Source of the DNA: Sisyra terminalis
Lineage: Eukaryota > Arthropoda > Insecta > Neuroptera > Sisyridae
Assembly (NCBI GenBank): GCA_958496175.1
Contig: OY292277.1
Location: 45,705,050 to 45,769,049 of the forward strand
Length of the DNA: 64,000 nt
Reading direction: 5' to 3'
Shown: positions 30,361 through 44,009 of the stretch, piece after piece
Position numbering within the stretch: position 1 is the stretch's first letter
Layout of the letters: every line of letters begins with the position of its first letter
Program-made: the position numbers and the translations under genes
The notes under the pieces: generated by a model
The model's input: the letters and a program-made list of their open reading frames with translations, nothing else
Database searches by the model: none
What the model was told of the DNA's origin: nothing

Positions 30361-31008
30361 TTTATTAAGTAAATTATTGTTGACATATTATTTGGTTCTT
30401 TCTCGCCTGCGTTTTCTTTGACAATTCGAAACTTTTGCGGATGTCTCTGCGGAAAAATGAACTGTCGCTTTTGCCTTTGGACGATTTTATTAACCTCACG
30501 GAAAACTTGAGCTTACCCGATTCTTTTTCTTTGAATCAATGATGATAGGGGATGTGCTTTTTTAAGGTTTTCGTGCTCGTAACCTTTGTTGAAAACTTTG
30601 TGGTTAACGAATGTGGTTTTAAGTTAAACCATAAAGTTTTCCATCTTATCGGAAAATCTCTCAAACCAATGAATTTTTTTAGGATTATTTTTTTTAAAAT
30701 TTAATTTCTTTCATTAATCTATACTTTGCCTATACTTTTTTAACAATTATTTCGTAAACAAAGCAATAGCAAGATGGAAAGGTATAAGCTTGGATCAGGA
30801 ACGTCAAAATTTGAGAACTGTTTTCGATATTATTCCTGTACGTATTGTTCACTCGAATGCAATTTGTACGTAAATTTTGACATCTCAGAAATGAAGTAGC
30901 GACTGTTATTTTCCAATATGTATTTATATTGTATTATGTAAAATCTGGAAAATTAAATTTTCTAAATAAAGTTAACTTTGGCTCAAGTCCATTTCAGCAC
31001 ACCCACAA

Positions 31009-31177
31009 TCTGGCAACGTTGCATTTTCGACTTTGTTTTAATTTAATTCGCGATTAAATCGGTCCATAATAAAAATTTACCCACAAAAGAGAGAATTATA
31101 CCATATTAGAATTGAATTAACAAAAATATCGCGAATTAAATTAAAAACCAAGTCAAAAATGCAATGTTGACAGATGG
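31009..31177. repeat. Hairpin-forming inverted repeat
   Basis: ATCTGGCAACGTTGCATTTT, CGACTTTGTTTT and AATTTAATTCGCGAT (31008-31054) are inverted at 31120-31177 (ATCGCGAATTAAATT, AAAACCAAGTC, AAAAATGCAATGTTG). Arms about 50 bp, loop about 70 bp. Possibly a small MITE. Confidence 0.65.
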
Positions 31178-31179
31178 CA

Positions 31180-33380
31180 ATGTTGGTGTCGTGAGGGGGG
31201 TGACACCCCATATGGTATTTGGTATTGAGAACAAAAAAATGACTGACAAATTAAAACAATTTTTTTTGCAATTACATATTTATCAAAAAACACAGTTAAA
31301 ATTTGAAGTACAAAATTGAAATTTTTTATCAAATTTCCAAAGCCCATTGTAGAGCAGTTTTTCAAGATTTCAAAATTTCCTTTTGGATCACTATGCATGA
31401 TTGTTTTCTAAAGAATCAATAATAAATTACTTATATTTTGAAAAAACTTAATGTTTTTTACCAAGCAAACCATTTTCTAACATTCAAGATTAGTGAAAAA
31501 GACCAAAAGGGGTAAGCTGAAAAGATACCAGGGGAAAAAAAATCAAGGAAATTTCATCCCTCGTAACGAGCGACGACCAACACATTTGAATTTCTCCATT
31601 CCATTTCGCTATTCCCATAATAGATTCATTTTATTTGCACCATTTTTGCCATTAGATCGTCGCCGTATTTTTCCTATTTCGTCAAACCATTCCCACCCCG
31701 TTCACGTCGCCAACCCGAATCGCAACCCTCAAGTCCCAGTTCTTAAGTCGTTTCTATACCAACGACGATATTTCCATCTTTCAGTGTTAGATACACCGTT
31801 TTATAACTCCATTTAATTTAAATAAGAGCTCTAAATTAATAGACAATAAAGAATCGCAGAAATTACAAGCGCTTTGCACAAGAATTTCCCTGTGTAATTT
31901 CGAACCTTTATGGTGGCTTTTATGAGAGACATTAATTTTTTTCAATCATTCTATTGGATTTTTTTTTTTGGTAGTTGGAAAAAGCTCTCAATATTGCATA
32001 GAGAATACAGCGAAAAAATCAAGTGAATATGACTCATTTAATTCAGAGAATAAAACAATCGAATAAATTTTTGTTGAACGAGGCAAAAAAACAAAGGAAT
32101 TGTTTGAAATACAACAATAAAAACAAAATAAAAAAGTTTCAAGCCAAAAAAATGCTTTTGTTGTTGTGTTGTTATGTTTCAAACAAAAATTGTTAAACAA
32201 ATGAAATAATTGCATTTGTTTTAAGCGTAAAGCTCTAATAATTGAAAAGGCAGCGGAAAAAAGCCTTTTGATTCGATTATATTCGAGTGAAAAGCTCTGG
32301 CGGTGGTGGAAACGAAACGCGTTTTGCCAGGTTCCACTGATAAAGGAGCTTTTCTTTGGCTGGTCCATACAGAATGATTCAAAAGTGAATATATATTACA
32401 AAATAGTAATGTTTTGGATATTCATGATTTCCTAAGTCTCATAAATTCATTATAAGGTATTTTAAGGAATGCATTTTCTTTTCAAAGAACTATAGTGATA
32501 TCAAATCAAAGACCCTAAGAATAGCAAAATTCGACTTAAGTACTTTATGAATCATTTCTTAAAGTATATTAATCCATAAATTATATTACCTTATAGAAAG
32601 AAGGAAAAAATTTCAAATATTTAAGGACTAAAATGTGACATAGTAGAAAGGGTTTTGAACAGTGTTATACTTTCAAACAATCAAAATAAGCTTTGATCAA
32701 TATTCTATAACTAATTATGCTATTGCTGGGCTTGTTTAGAAAAGAATATCTTCGAAAATTGTTAATAACCTTTGAAGAATTAGTAGGGAGTCCCATAGTA
32801 CGAAGACATTATGCAAGGAAGAATAAATGGCCGCTAAGATCGTACAAAGATTGCATTTTGTATTTTATTTATTTCCAAATTTAAGTCTTCTTACATTAAC
32901 TTGCAAAATACTTTGATTTTTCAAATAATTAATCAGCCCCTCCCCACTAATATTTTTGAGGTACAATTATCTAAACTATTACCAATTAATCAAAATAAGA
33001 AACCAAAAAAAATAAATTTTAATTTAACTAAATTTCAACCAAGTCTACAGGTGGTTAAGGACCAAAAGTCCTTAAAGCAATGGTTCTTAACCCGGCAGGA
33101 GTACTAACCTGTAGGTTAGTACCTGTTTCTTTCGCATATTCACCGACTCCTTTGTAATGGGAAAAACTGTTTTCAAAATCTAAATATTATTCAAATAAGT
33201 CCACAGAACAAAAGAAAAAACCATTGAAATGTGATATTCGATGAACCTGTGAGACTGATTAACCAAATTCCTTGACAAATATATACAATTATTTCTCAAA
33301 ATACTATACCCTAAAAATGTAAACTTCGTCCTTAACCTAATCTACCTAATCTTTATAATTTCATGCGTTATATTATAAGC
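31180..33380. other. Intergenic; one richer block with clustered AAAGCTC words
   Basis: 31560-31760 is richer in G+C and open for 107 codons but shows no protein family signal. AAAGCTC/GAGCTTT occurs at 32229, 32291 and 32346. The rest is AT-rich and featureless. Confidence 0.45.
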
Positions 33381-33394
33381 TGAGGAAGTTCACA

Positions 33395-33530
33395 AAACTA
33401 TAAGTGTAGCTATAGATCATGAACGGGACTGTGGGGTGGTGCTATGATAAAATATCGTTCATAAAACGTCGCTTATGAAGAACGATGTATCGATGTTTGA
33501 AAAAATCGATGTATCGTTTGCATCCCTTAT
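33395..33530. mobile_element. hAT-like CGAT-rich repeat remnant, second copy
   Basis: 33405-33480 is the inverse of 16715-16790, and 33485-33530 carries CGATGTATCGATGTTTG and ends TTTGCATCCCT. Read on the minus strand this is an AGGGATGCAAACGATACATC end, like Ac-type hAT termini. Fragmentary. Confidence 0.45.
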
Positions 33531-33539
33531 TGAAATTCG

Positions 33540-34530
33540 AGGAAATTTCAGCAACTGGTGAAAAAGATGCTGTTCGATTAAGTCAATACAGGAATCGGAG
33601 ATTCCCAGCTCTTTTGGTCACCTTGAAGACCAATTCTAGCAAAATACGAGAAGCAATTTCATCCCCTATTTGACAGATTCTTAATATCGAGGGTACAACA
33701 ATACCCCAATGATATGAACATACTTTCTCAAACTACAGTGATCAGTTAAGAAGCCTATCACCAACTTGAGCTGCGATCTACTTAAACTTAGTATTTCAGT
33801 GGTTAGATTTTTGGAAGGTTTTCCCATCATTTTTTTGCTGTATTTTTGCCCTTTGGCGATATTTCCCAAGGATCAATGATTTCTAAAAATTCACTCTTTG
33901 ATGATCTTCTTTACCACTGATTTTGTGACCCCTAATATTGGTTCTGAGTCCAAGAATGAAGTCACCGTTCTTCAAAAGGCAAGATCATTTGCATCTTCAT
34001 TCTGCAGTATGTCCTTATAGTCCAACCCCAACCCAGTGTTACATGGTTTTTGATGACCAACTCAGTAAGGGCACAGTGGTACTCCTATAGTAGTTTAAAA
34101 GTTGATCTGAGGATTTATCAACGCATTTAGCATTGCCTAGTTAATAGAGAATTAAATATGGATTTTGCTGTAGAAGAAACGTTAGTATTACCAGTAAAAA
34201 TTAAGCTTTACTTCTTTCTTCCTTCCCCTAAAAACATACTTCTTTTTTTGGGTGAAAATATCAAAAATATCTTCATGACTTTAAGTTATTCTGTAGTACA
34301 ATTTACCATGAGAATACTTATAAAGCTGTTATTATAGGGAAACAAAGTTATATTTTCACCCCTCACCCCAAAAACATGCTTTTACATCCACAAAGTTTTT
34401 AATCATTCTGTATTATTATAATCGGAGGAATAATTTTCATTTCTTTGACTTTGGTGTAATTTTCCGAATAAAATATTCACCCGACTTAAGTAATGTAAAT
34501 TTAAATTGCTATCTAATTACATCCATCACG
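33540..34530. other. Intergenic; nothing recognised
   Basis: Unique sequence with stop-rich frames. No repeat or RNA gene seen. Confidence 0.5.
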
Positions 34531-34539
34531 TACAGGGGT

Positions 34540-35760
34540 TGCACTTGCCATTCCATTCCCATTTCAGTTCCCATTTCATCCCTTTTATCTCGCGCGAATT
34601 TCCCGCTTGGACGTAAACAAAGAGGAAACATTTTAATTTCTATATTTACCTTTTTCGATTTTTTTTCTGTTTTTTTTTATATATATATTCACCCACCATA
34701 ATTTATATTTAATTCTTTTGGCGCGCAAAATATGAAGAAAAATTATTTATTATTACCGAAGGGAGTTTAGGAAACATAACAAGCGACGGGGGAGGAAGAG
34801 GCGCAGGTGTGGACGAGGCTTAAGACAAACGAGGGTTACATTTTCATTTTATAAACTTCAGGTTAATATTATACGAATGAAATGAAAATGGGCACACGAG
34901 GGGGGTGGTTTTATTTTTAAAATTTTTAATTTATCAAGTTGGAAAAAGAAAGACTTGGATTATTAAGAAAATGGGAAAGTTTCTTGGAAGTGTATTAGGG
35001 AAAAATGATAATTAATTAATTTTTTTCTTCTCTTACGAATTTAATGGTCGTTCATAAAGTCTGGCTTAGGAAAATTATTTATGGCCGGCTAAATGGCGCT
35101 CGAAGACGAGCTCTTTGAGAAAACGCTCCCGTTTTCATCCCTTGTCGTTCATTACCGACTTGAATAAAATATAATCACAATATCTAAAACGTAAATTACG
35201 AGTCGTTAAAACCAAAATTAAATATTCACCAGTCGGATATGTACAAACTCGTGGGCGGATTTGGCCGCCCGGTGAACGATATGGGGAACGGTGAATTTTT
35301 GTATTCACGATAATGATCAGATAACGTCGACTATATGGGGTAATATAATAATAATAAAAAAGCATAAACTCGGATCGTTTACACGGCCATAAATGCTTCG
35401 TAATTTTCCACATTTGAAATATTCACGACCGTTGGCGTCCATTTGCGTGAAGTGAGTAAAACGGGGAAAATCTCAAAATGGGAAATGGTGGAGTGGAAAA
35501 TTTTGTTTTTCTTTTTCGAGAAGCATTCGAATTTCTTATTTGAAATGCATGGAAATCGACTTGGATCGCTTGGGAAAATGTAGTATGAGAAATTATAAAT
35601 TCATTTCGTGTTGTTAGCTGTAATTAATTGTAAGTGGAGTCGTAATGTGGACGTTGTTTGATGTAAATTAGTCCGAATTGCTCCAGAAGTGGAAATTCGA
35701 AAAGCGAAACCGAAGGAATTCGAATCCTATGGGAACTCCTACGAGTTCATAACCTTTGAG
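34540..35760. promoter_or_regulatory. G+C-enriched unique block, candidate enhancer DNA
   Basis: Contains TTTATGGCCGGCTAAATGGC (35080-35099), CGGCCATAAATGC (35382-35394), GGCGCGCAAAATATG and repeated CATAAA/TTTATGG words, which resemble posterior-Hox/Caudal-type sites. No convincing frame. Regulatory role is inference from composition and motif clustering. Confidence 0.3.
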
Positions 35761-35764
35761 ATAT

Positions 35765-37400
35765 AAACGATGAAGATTGAAAAATTAAGTTACGTTTTAA
35801 AAGTGATCTATTAATCATATCAACTAATTATGTAACTTTTACTTTCATTTCTAAATAAAAACAAGAAGATTTTAAATTCATCCTCAATAAATCCTTCACT
35901 CCATAAAAGCAGTAGAAAATTACTCGTAATATTTTGCCCAGAAGTGTATATCACAACTTAAATTTTCCAAGTAAAAATGTCAAAAAATTTAACAACAATC
36001 ATTTATTTCTTTGTCTAAAATGGAAATTTTTATTATACAGAATCTTAAGAAATACGTTTCTTGCATTACTTTTGAAAATAGGTAACATTCGCCATCTAAA
36101 TACACTGAAGCACTTTTAATACAAAACAAATGACAAACGAGAAAAACAAACTAGCATCGCCATAAAACATGTGAATCCACCATGGAAATGTACAAAAGTA
36201 TCGTAAGTAAAACACAGAAATCAAAAATAATTGAAACGTGGATAAAAAGCTTTTGATTTATGTCCCCGATATTTGTTTCACATAAAAATATACTCGGTAA
36301 TGTGCAGTTAGAATTGTTTTTCAATTTCAATCGGTGAGCTTTTCCGAAAGCTCAATGCTTTTTCCGCGATATGCGAACGTGTGTTTGTGTATGTCGTTTG
36401 AACGAGCTTGAAAGCTCGACATTTATCACATTGTATTCGAACATAAGTATATATATATAAATAAAAACAAACACTAAAAACACACAAAAATATTTCATAA
36501 AGATGGCAAATGAACTATAATAATAAAACAATATTTATTATTGTAATATTTCCATGACGACAGACAAAACACTCACGAATCAAACGACTCAATCGACAAT
36601 ATTGAACGCTTTTAATGGATTACTTACTCACAATCATATTTTAAATGATAATGACAATAAACGATCCCCAACAAGGGTGGGATTAGGGACAAGTAAACAA
36701 ATTATTTTAATTTTTTAATTTCCATAAATATTTCACTTCACCCCTTTTTTATTCCATTAATATGTCTGGATAGTTTTTTATTTTTTTTATTGCTGGATTA
36801 GACAAGGAAAGCCCACTCCAAATTTGTTGTGTTGCGTCTCTCTCAATTCAAAGCTCAGAGGGTTGATTATAATTAAGACTTGGTTGTTGTTTTTTGTTTT
36901 TTAATAAATAGATAAATATAAAACAGATGGCGCCAAGTAGACTTTGCGACAGTCGTAAAAATTTTAGCTGCTTGTTTATGAGTCGGGATTTTCTTTGGAA
37001 GCTTTGAAAGCTTTTTAAAACTCAATCTACTCTTAATAAAAAGAAAAACTAATAATTACAGCTAATCAGATTTGGATTTTACTAGATCATTTGTTTAAAA
37101 ATTAAAAATCAAATATTAAGTAGAAAATAAAAGCTCTGAAGTTATTGGAGCTTTACGAATTTTTTTATGTAAAGTATAAAATATTATAATTGTATTAAGA
37201 AACTAGAGAAAATCGATTAGAAATAAAATTAATATTCGAAAACTATTAATTGAAAAGCAAAAGAAAAAAGTAATTTTTTAAAGTGGCAATTAAGTGAAGC
37301 CTAGGTTACCAACCAAAAAAATTAGGGAAAAAACAAGGATTTAGGATTTTGAAGTGGATTAGAGCTGTATCTAGTATACACGGCTGATCTTCCGACTATC
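35765..37400. other. Intergenic; cluster of AAAGCTC/GAGCTTT words at 36.3-37.2 kb
   Basis: Exact 7-mers at 36336, 36347, 36411, 36850, 37130 and 37148, several in the form GAGCTTTTCCGAAAGCTC. No gene seen. Confidence 0.5.
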
Positions 37401-37449
37401 GAAGGGATAAAATCCCGGCTACTTAGTCTGACGATACTGGCATCAAAAT

Positions 37450-37835
37450 GCCAGAAAAATTTGCACAGCATGTACGGATGGGCTTATACTTTCGATTGAC
37501 ATCATCAAAAACCAAATCTAAAATTTGACGATTTTCGTGTAAAATCAACGATAGTTAACCCACGGTCTTATTGGATGAAAAATTTTCTTGTTTCGAATTC
37601 GAAATAGATTGTTATATTATCGTTTAATACATTATTACGAACTCGAAACTGTACTTTGTTCGAAAATCATCTTAGTTAACGATGTTACATGCGATTGAAG
37701 ATTAGCTCATTTAATGATTTCTTCTGGCACTTTGATGGTCGATTTCATCCCTTAAACGTGGTTTGTTTTCGGAAAAATTTGCACAGCATGTACGGATGGA
37801 CTTATACTTTCGATTGGCATCATCAAAAACTAAAT
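37450..37835. repeat. Direct duplication of a roughly 60-bp segment
   Basis: ATTTGCACAGCATGTACGGA, TGG-CTTATACTTTCGATTG and CATCATCAAAAACC occur at about 37454-37515 and again at about 37776-37832. It lies just upstream of, and probably belongs to, the LINE remnant. Confidence 0.8.
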
Positions 37836-37859
37836 GTCAAAATACCAAAAATGTCATCA

Positions 37860-38480
37860 AAAACCAATACTCTAACAGAGTATTGCAGGTGGACTGACAA
37901 GTGGAAAATAACTATTAATGAAAAGAAGTCAGTCCGTATTACTTGCACTACCTGAAAACAGTATTGCCCGCCAGTAATGGTCAATAATAGAGAGGTACTC
38001 CAAACGGATCATGTCAAGTATTTGGGAATGTATCTGAATAGATGGTTAACTTGGGCAAAACTCATAAAAGAAAAAAAAAGCAGCTTATAAAGAAATACGG
38101 AAAATTGTATTGGCTGATTGGTCACAAGTCACAATTGACCATAGAAAACAAATTGGTTCTATACAAATCAATAATCAAACCAATTTGGGCCTTTGGAGTA
38201 GAACTTTGGGGGACAACATTCAACTTAAACGTGGAAATAATCCAAAGATTTCAATCCAAAGTTCTGCGGACAATAATCGGTGCACCATGGTACATAAATA
38301 ATGTAAGAATCCACGACGACCTACAGATGGAACATGTAAAGGATGTGATCACTTGGAGACCGCGGGCCTATTAAACTAGACTTAATGATCATTCAAACCA
38401 CCTTGCCTTGAATCTACTTGATAACAGTGCGGATGTTAAGCGTCTCAAAAGAGTGTCGATACTTGACCTGACAGACCGAT
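37860..38480 (+). pseudogene. Jockey-clade-like LINE reverse transcriptase, 3' remnant
   Basis: Reading across frames gives WTDKWKITINEKKS, then VLQTDHVKYLGMYLNRWLTW, then KKYGKLYWLIGHKSQLTIEN, LVLYKSIIKPIWAFGVELWG, IIQRFQSKVLRTIIGAPWYI and HDDLQMEHVKDVI. This is the C-terminal part of a Jockey-type reverse transcriptase. Breaks are a stop near 37955 with a frame change before 37965, a frame change in the A-run at about 38070-38079, and loss of homology after 38365. The catalytic YADD region is missing, so it is 5'-truncated and dead. The AT-rich tail to about 38610 may be its 3' UTR. Confidence 0.85.
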
Positions 38481-38619
38481 TTTAGTGATTTTAATTGTTA
38501 GTGTTATTATATTTAAGAATACTATTTATACTATAATTATATTAAGAATATCATTACTGTTGTTTAAAATCATTTTTAATGTTAATTGTGTCATTGGACA
38601 CAACTAACCCACGAGTGTT

Positions 38620-40310
38620 GAAAGTGTGACGTATTGCAATTATTGCCAAAAGGCAGATGGTGCAAAAACAAAATTTGTACATAAAAAAAATGATTCACAA
38701 ATTCATTTGTTCTATGTTTTAATTAATACTCAATAGTAAAATGGTAATTTATCAAATAACAAAGATTTAGTTTGTCTAATAGTTTAAAATAAGGGAACTA
38801 ATAATAACCAGTTTGCGATTTATTTAAAATTTTAAAATGATTTTAAGCTTTATAATTTTTTTTTTGTTAATTTGAGCTTCAATTAAGAAAAAAATTTGAA
38901 CCAATCAAAGCTCACGTTTATTGTTGTCAGTGTTTGAATATGTTTTAGGTGAGCTTTCAGTTTATGCGTTTGATTAGCTTAGCTTTTATGAGCGATGACA
39001 TCAAAAGCTTTGTTCCAATTAATGTAAGACGTGAAAGCTCCACACAGAAATTGACATCACGTTTGACTTTGTCACCCTTTATACAAAGCGCCTTTTACAA
39101 TTTAATTTTTTGATTACTTTAACTTAATTAAAAAACCATAAATGAAAAGAGAGAAAAAAAAGAAAATTTTAATAATGACGATGGCTTTTTGTTTTTATTG
39201 AAAACAATTGAACCATGACAATGGGAAAAAAGAGGCAATATTTTCACTGGTGTCTTAATTTGTTATGAGTGAAGAAAATTGGAAAACATTTCAGGTGAAT
39301 AGTGGAAATTTATGGAGGAATTTCGTTGGATGGTGTTTTTTTTTTTTTTTCGATTTTTATTGCTGAAGGTATTTTTGATTAAATGTAACAGTTGAATATA
39401 CAATAGACACGGAATACAGTAACCGGAGTATGTATGTTAGTTGAATTTAATTTTTTAGATTTCCAGAACGGTTCGTTCGTGTTGGAAAAGAACAGTAATA
39501 TAATGGACGAGGAAAAACTAAAAAAAAAAAAAGAGTACGGGAATCGAAGCCGGGGACGGACGAACAAAAGCAATTTCTGTACAGTAAATTGAAAAATATA
39601 TTTATTGCTCATTCATCCGTTTTGCTTACTGTTACCTTGCCTCCACCCCATGTCCATCTGAGAAAATTACATTAATTTTTCAAAAAATTGCTTAATTTCG
39701 TTTCAATTTAATGTGGGTCATTCAACACACACATTCGAAACGCCGACATGTTCCCCGGGGGTAGTAAAAAATAAGAGGCACTAAAACCACACCCCACCCC
39801 AAACCACCCTTATTTTCCTATTTAATATACCCATTACACACTTAAACCAATTGAAAAAGCGAACAAGTCAAGAAAATGTTTCTGAAAAGCGAATGAAATT
39901 GTTTCAAGTAGGCAATTATAACACAATACAAGTAGGGCAAAAAGGTCATTCGTGCCTTGTCTCACTCACGACCCCAACACCGTCGGGGTGAATTTCTCTC
40001 TCTCTCTCTCTTCTTCGCAACGAAAAGAAAATGCTCTTCGAGTCAAATGCTTAGTGTCATTAAAAAAAGATGTTAAAATACAGTTGAATGAGTTGTGCGA
40101 CTTAAAGCGCAACAATTCTAAAATGGTAAAAATAAAATACACAAAAAAAGTACTTTTGCTTCATTTGTCTATATTATTCAGCTGAGAAAATTGAGACAAT
40201 CGGAAGGATTATGAAGGACAGGATTTGGGAGGAAAAATCAAGTCCGAAAAAAGGCCAAAAATTATGTCTTACATAAAGTGGGACTTAGTATGTTTCAAAG
40301 CATACAATCA
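38620..40310. other. Intergenic; (CT)n run and AAAGCTC words
   Basis: A CT dinucleotide run at 39992-40010 could serve as a GAGA-type site. AAAGCTC/GAGCTTT at 38907, 38951 and 39034. No gene; frames around 39379-39612 and 39952-40185 are low-complexity. Confidence 0.5.
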
Positions 40311-40311
40311 A

Positions 40312-40553
40312 AGGTGGGTTAGATGTTGAACCTTTTTAAGGAATGGGTCTTGTTTTTCTATATTTTATTAGTACCAACTCGTGGGTCACTAATGTACATG
40401 ACGTTCATTAGTGCTTCACAAGGTGAAACAAAGAGGGGGTAATACAAATACTATGGAAGTCTCTTTCTACCGACAAAACAAACAAATGGTTGCCTATCCA
40501 TCGTGGGCCCCTTAAAAAGCTTGCGTCTTTGACCTACGAGTTTGCCATCACTG
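40312..40553. mobile_element. hAT-type MITE, copy 2
   Basis: Same order of words as 6744-6998 in the same orientation: GGGTCACTA, GCTTCACAAGGTGAAACA, CTCTTTCTAC, AAATGGTTGCCTA, CTTAAAAAGCTTGCGT, and end TTTGCCATCACTG. The left terminus is eroded. Confidence 0.65.
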
Positions 40554-40559
40554 TCCTAG

Positions 40560-42960
40560 ACAAGCACGAAGCAACTATAGATTATATATATTATAAATTT
40601 TAACTAGTACTAGTATGTAGTAGTTAATAATAATGACTGAAGTTAGCATTACTACATGTGAAGTGAATATTACTCGAAGTTGGACTCAACATTTCTTTAT
40701 TAACACAATTAAAGAAGGGGGTAAGGTATTTTTTAAAAAAATTTTAAACGAATGCTTAATATGTTAAGAATATTGTGTCAAAATTTCAAGTCGAATGGAG
40801 CAAAATTGACGAAGTTACGATTGTTGTGACGTAAGACGATAAAATTTGCTTATAAACATTATACATCTGATTTTTAGTGTTTAAAACTTTAAAGCATTTT
40901 TCCCACAACTCAAGATTTATAAGTCGGTATAAAGGGATTATATTAACAAAACTGTCTACGAAAAAAAATAAACATTTTATCATAAAACTATTAAATTGAT
41001 ACCTAAATAATATTCTCAACCTTGGTAAATTTATGTATAAATAAAATTTAGAACTTTGAACTTGAACTTGTAGATGGAGCCAAAAATAATGAGGAATTTT
41101 TCCTTTAAAACTTTGAATATTGTACAAAAATAAAAACCAATTATTCTCTAAATTTCAAACCCAATTTCGCTTTTTCTACCAGACTTTATATGCTAAAAAG
41201 TTTCTCAACTAAATTCTTTAATAAATTTTGTAAAGAAAATTAAAAAATAAAACTGATTAACGTTGTATAATTATTAACGATATCATAAACATTCATGTGG
41301 TCTACATTTACTAACTAAATTTTAATAAAATTATCATGAAGAAAAAGTTTTTTTTTTTTGTAAAATTCATTGATTTCCTTAACTTTTCCCTTAACTCAAT
41401 GATTTGCTCCCTGACTTTCCAGATTTCCTCTAGATCAATGAATATCTTGTTGTTTCCAAGTTATGTCCATAAAAAGCTTTGGTAGAAAAATGAATTGGCT
41501 AAGAGCTGATTATAAGAAGTCAAATCTTCAGAATTTTTGTATAATTTTTTTAAGCTCCAGGGGGCATAAAACTTCAAACACATCCCTGATAATAGTCAAC
41601 TATATTTTTAATACATAATGCAGAAAAATGTATAAAAATTAATATGAAGTTCTTGATTAAGTATGTAAAAAAACTAATAAGTTCCTAAAAACTTAAGACC
41701 AATTGAATTCCAAAATTTTAAGTTTACCAGGTATAATGGGTAAACAATGACGACTTTGAAAACGAAAACATTCCGATTTTTTTTTAATAATTGGAACTAA
41801 TTTTCTAATTCCTTACTTAAATGGAAATCCTTTAGAAAGTTTGCTTAGTTTGTTATAATAGCTATGGACTTTTTTAATGTTAAAATAATTCTTAACTTCT
41901 TTTATTGAAATCCTATTAAGTTTTAAATGGAAAGGGGCCCAGAAGTATAAATATTAGGAATTGACCCCAGAATGATAACTTAACGATACTCAAGAGGACT
42001 ATAGTTTCTAATACAATACTATTTTGGAAATTTTAAATCTTTACCTCAATGAGTATTAGTGCAAAGAAAAAAAAAATCCCCTAAGAGTTACTCAACCGAT
42101 TGAAATAAAAATTTAATATGATTTGGGGGTTTATAATACCTTTTTAATAAAAATAAATAAAAACCAATAAAAAAAAAGCACATACATAGCTCTAAGCTTC
42201 TTAATCAATTAGATAGAGAATAAGAAAAATTATACAAACATCTAAATTGGCAATTGAATCAAAACCATTACTGTTACCACTAAAATTGTCATTTTTTGTA
42301 ATTTAATGATATTTCACTTGATTGAACATAGCAATCGTTATCTTGATTGCTTAAGCACAACTTTAATTATCACTTGGGATCACTTCTTGGCTATTAATTA
42401 AATGGTATAAGTTAATTTAGGGCACATAAAGCATGAATAAGTCAAGCAATGCCTTGCATTTGATGACAGCACAGAAACATCAATGCACGTGGCTATTAGC
42501 CAATGGGATTGCAAGATTTCCAGACGTTCATTTGTTTTGATTGTTGAAAATTTGAAATTTTTACAGAACTACTCCCAGAGTTATTGGCATTGACCTTATA
42601 CAATGCAAATGTGCAGATATAAGAAGCAATGCATATAAAGCGCTGAAGACGTTTTATTGACTTTTTTTCACCATGTAATAATCTTTGAAAAAACCTTAAA
42701 AATAATCTTACACTACAAAAATAGTATGTAAAACTTAAAAAAAATATTTTCAGTTAAAAAAAATATAACATTTTAATCGATTTGACAAAACAATATAATG
42801 TTTTTTTTTATATAAGAGACAATATCAACCCTTAAATTAAATTAAAATCGCATTCGATTAAGAACAAATTAGTTTTCCTATTCTTTACTATTTATTTATC
42901 TTTTTTCTTAAACACTAATTAAGATAGAGTTCTGAAACTTTCAGAATCTTAGTATTTTAT
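40560..42960. other. Intergenic; nothing recognised
   Basis: Very AT-rich. A CCAAT word (42499) and a TATAAAG word (42635) lie in a slightly richer stretch (42420-42660), but no frame or second line of evidence supports a promoter. Confidence 0.5.
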
Positions 42961-42972
42961 TAATATCTACAT

Positions 42973-44003
42973 TAGGGTGTCCGTTATTTCCTGAATTGAT
43001 TTTTTTACAGCGATCGCCCCCTGAATTTTTAGTTTAAGATATAAAAAAATATCCAATACAATTAAGCTCTTAATTTCTTGATTAAACCGTTCCGGAATCA
43101 TGTTACTTTTACTATTTAAATAACATGGGATTATTTGACTTTTTACTTTTAATTTTTTTTCTCAGAAACAAATGTATGAAAAGATTTAAGGTCAAATTAT
43201 TCTGACGTAAAATTTAACGCTCTACAAAAAAGGTCTCTTATGAATTTTCAATTAAATCACTCCATTAAAAGTTATTCAACATTTAACTTGTGCCTATGTT
43301 GACTACAAGTTCTAAGAAAATTTTTCATAAATGGCGTCAGGTGAAATGGTAAAAATTTGTATTTAAATTGAACTTTTGTCGATAGTCTCATTAATTAGTA
43401 TGAAATTCACTTCATAGGTACAAAATATTGATTAAAGTACAAAAATTTATACTGGATAAATTGAATTTCACGACTATAGCGAATTTGGATCTTATGCCAC
43501 CTGTTTTAATTGTCAAAAAATGATTTTTTTTTGTTCAATTTCCAGTTCAAGCTATAAAATTTACACAAATAATCACTGGTGCTCTAATCATAATAATTTT
43601 TATCTTCTTTTCCAATGATTTTATACTTACAAAAAGTAAAAATGAGCAAAAAGTTGAAAATATTGCAAGATTTATATTAGGCACAAGTGAAATGTTGAAT
43701 AACTTTTAATGGAGTGATTTAATCGAAAATTCATAAGAGACCTTTTTTGTAAAGCGTTAAATTCTACATAAGAATAATTTGACCTTAAATCTTTTCATAC
43801 ATTTGTTTCTGAGAAAAAAAATTAAAAGTAAAAAGTCATATAATCCCATGTTATTTAAATGGTAAAAGTAACAAGATTCCGGCACGGTTTAATTAAGAAA
43901 TTAAGTGCTTAAATGTATTGGATAATTTTTTTTATATCTTAAACTAAAAAGTCCAGGAGGCGATCGCTGTAAAAAATCAATTTGAGAAATAACGGACACC
44001 CTA
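42973..44003. mobile_element. Fold-back element, family B, copy 2
   Basis: Same ends as copy 1: TA-GGGTGTCCGTTATTTCC and AACGGACACCC-TA, arms of about 320 bp, same loop (GTCAGGTGAAATGGTAAAAA, TTGTCGATAGTCTC, CACGACTATAGCGAAT). The termini are better preserved than in copy 1, so the TA-flanked boundaries are clearest here. Confidence 0.92.
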
Positions 44004-44009
44004 ATCTAG

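Noticed and set aside
31493..31816. 107-codon frame, basic and Pro/Phe-rich
   Set aside because: No motif, no start context and AT-poor composition alone can explain it.
42490..42660. CCAAT and TATAAAG words suggesting a promoter
   Set aside because: Spacing is too large for a core promoter and no transcript or frame follows.
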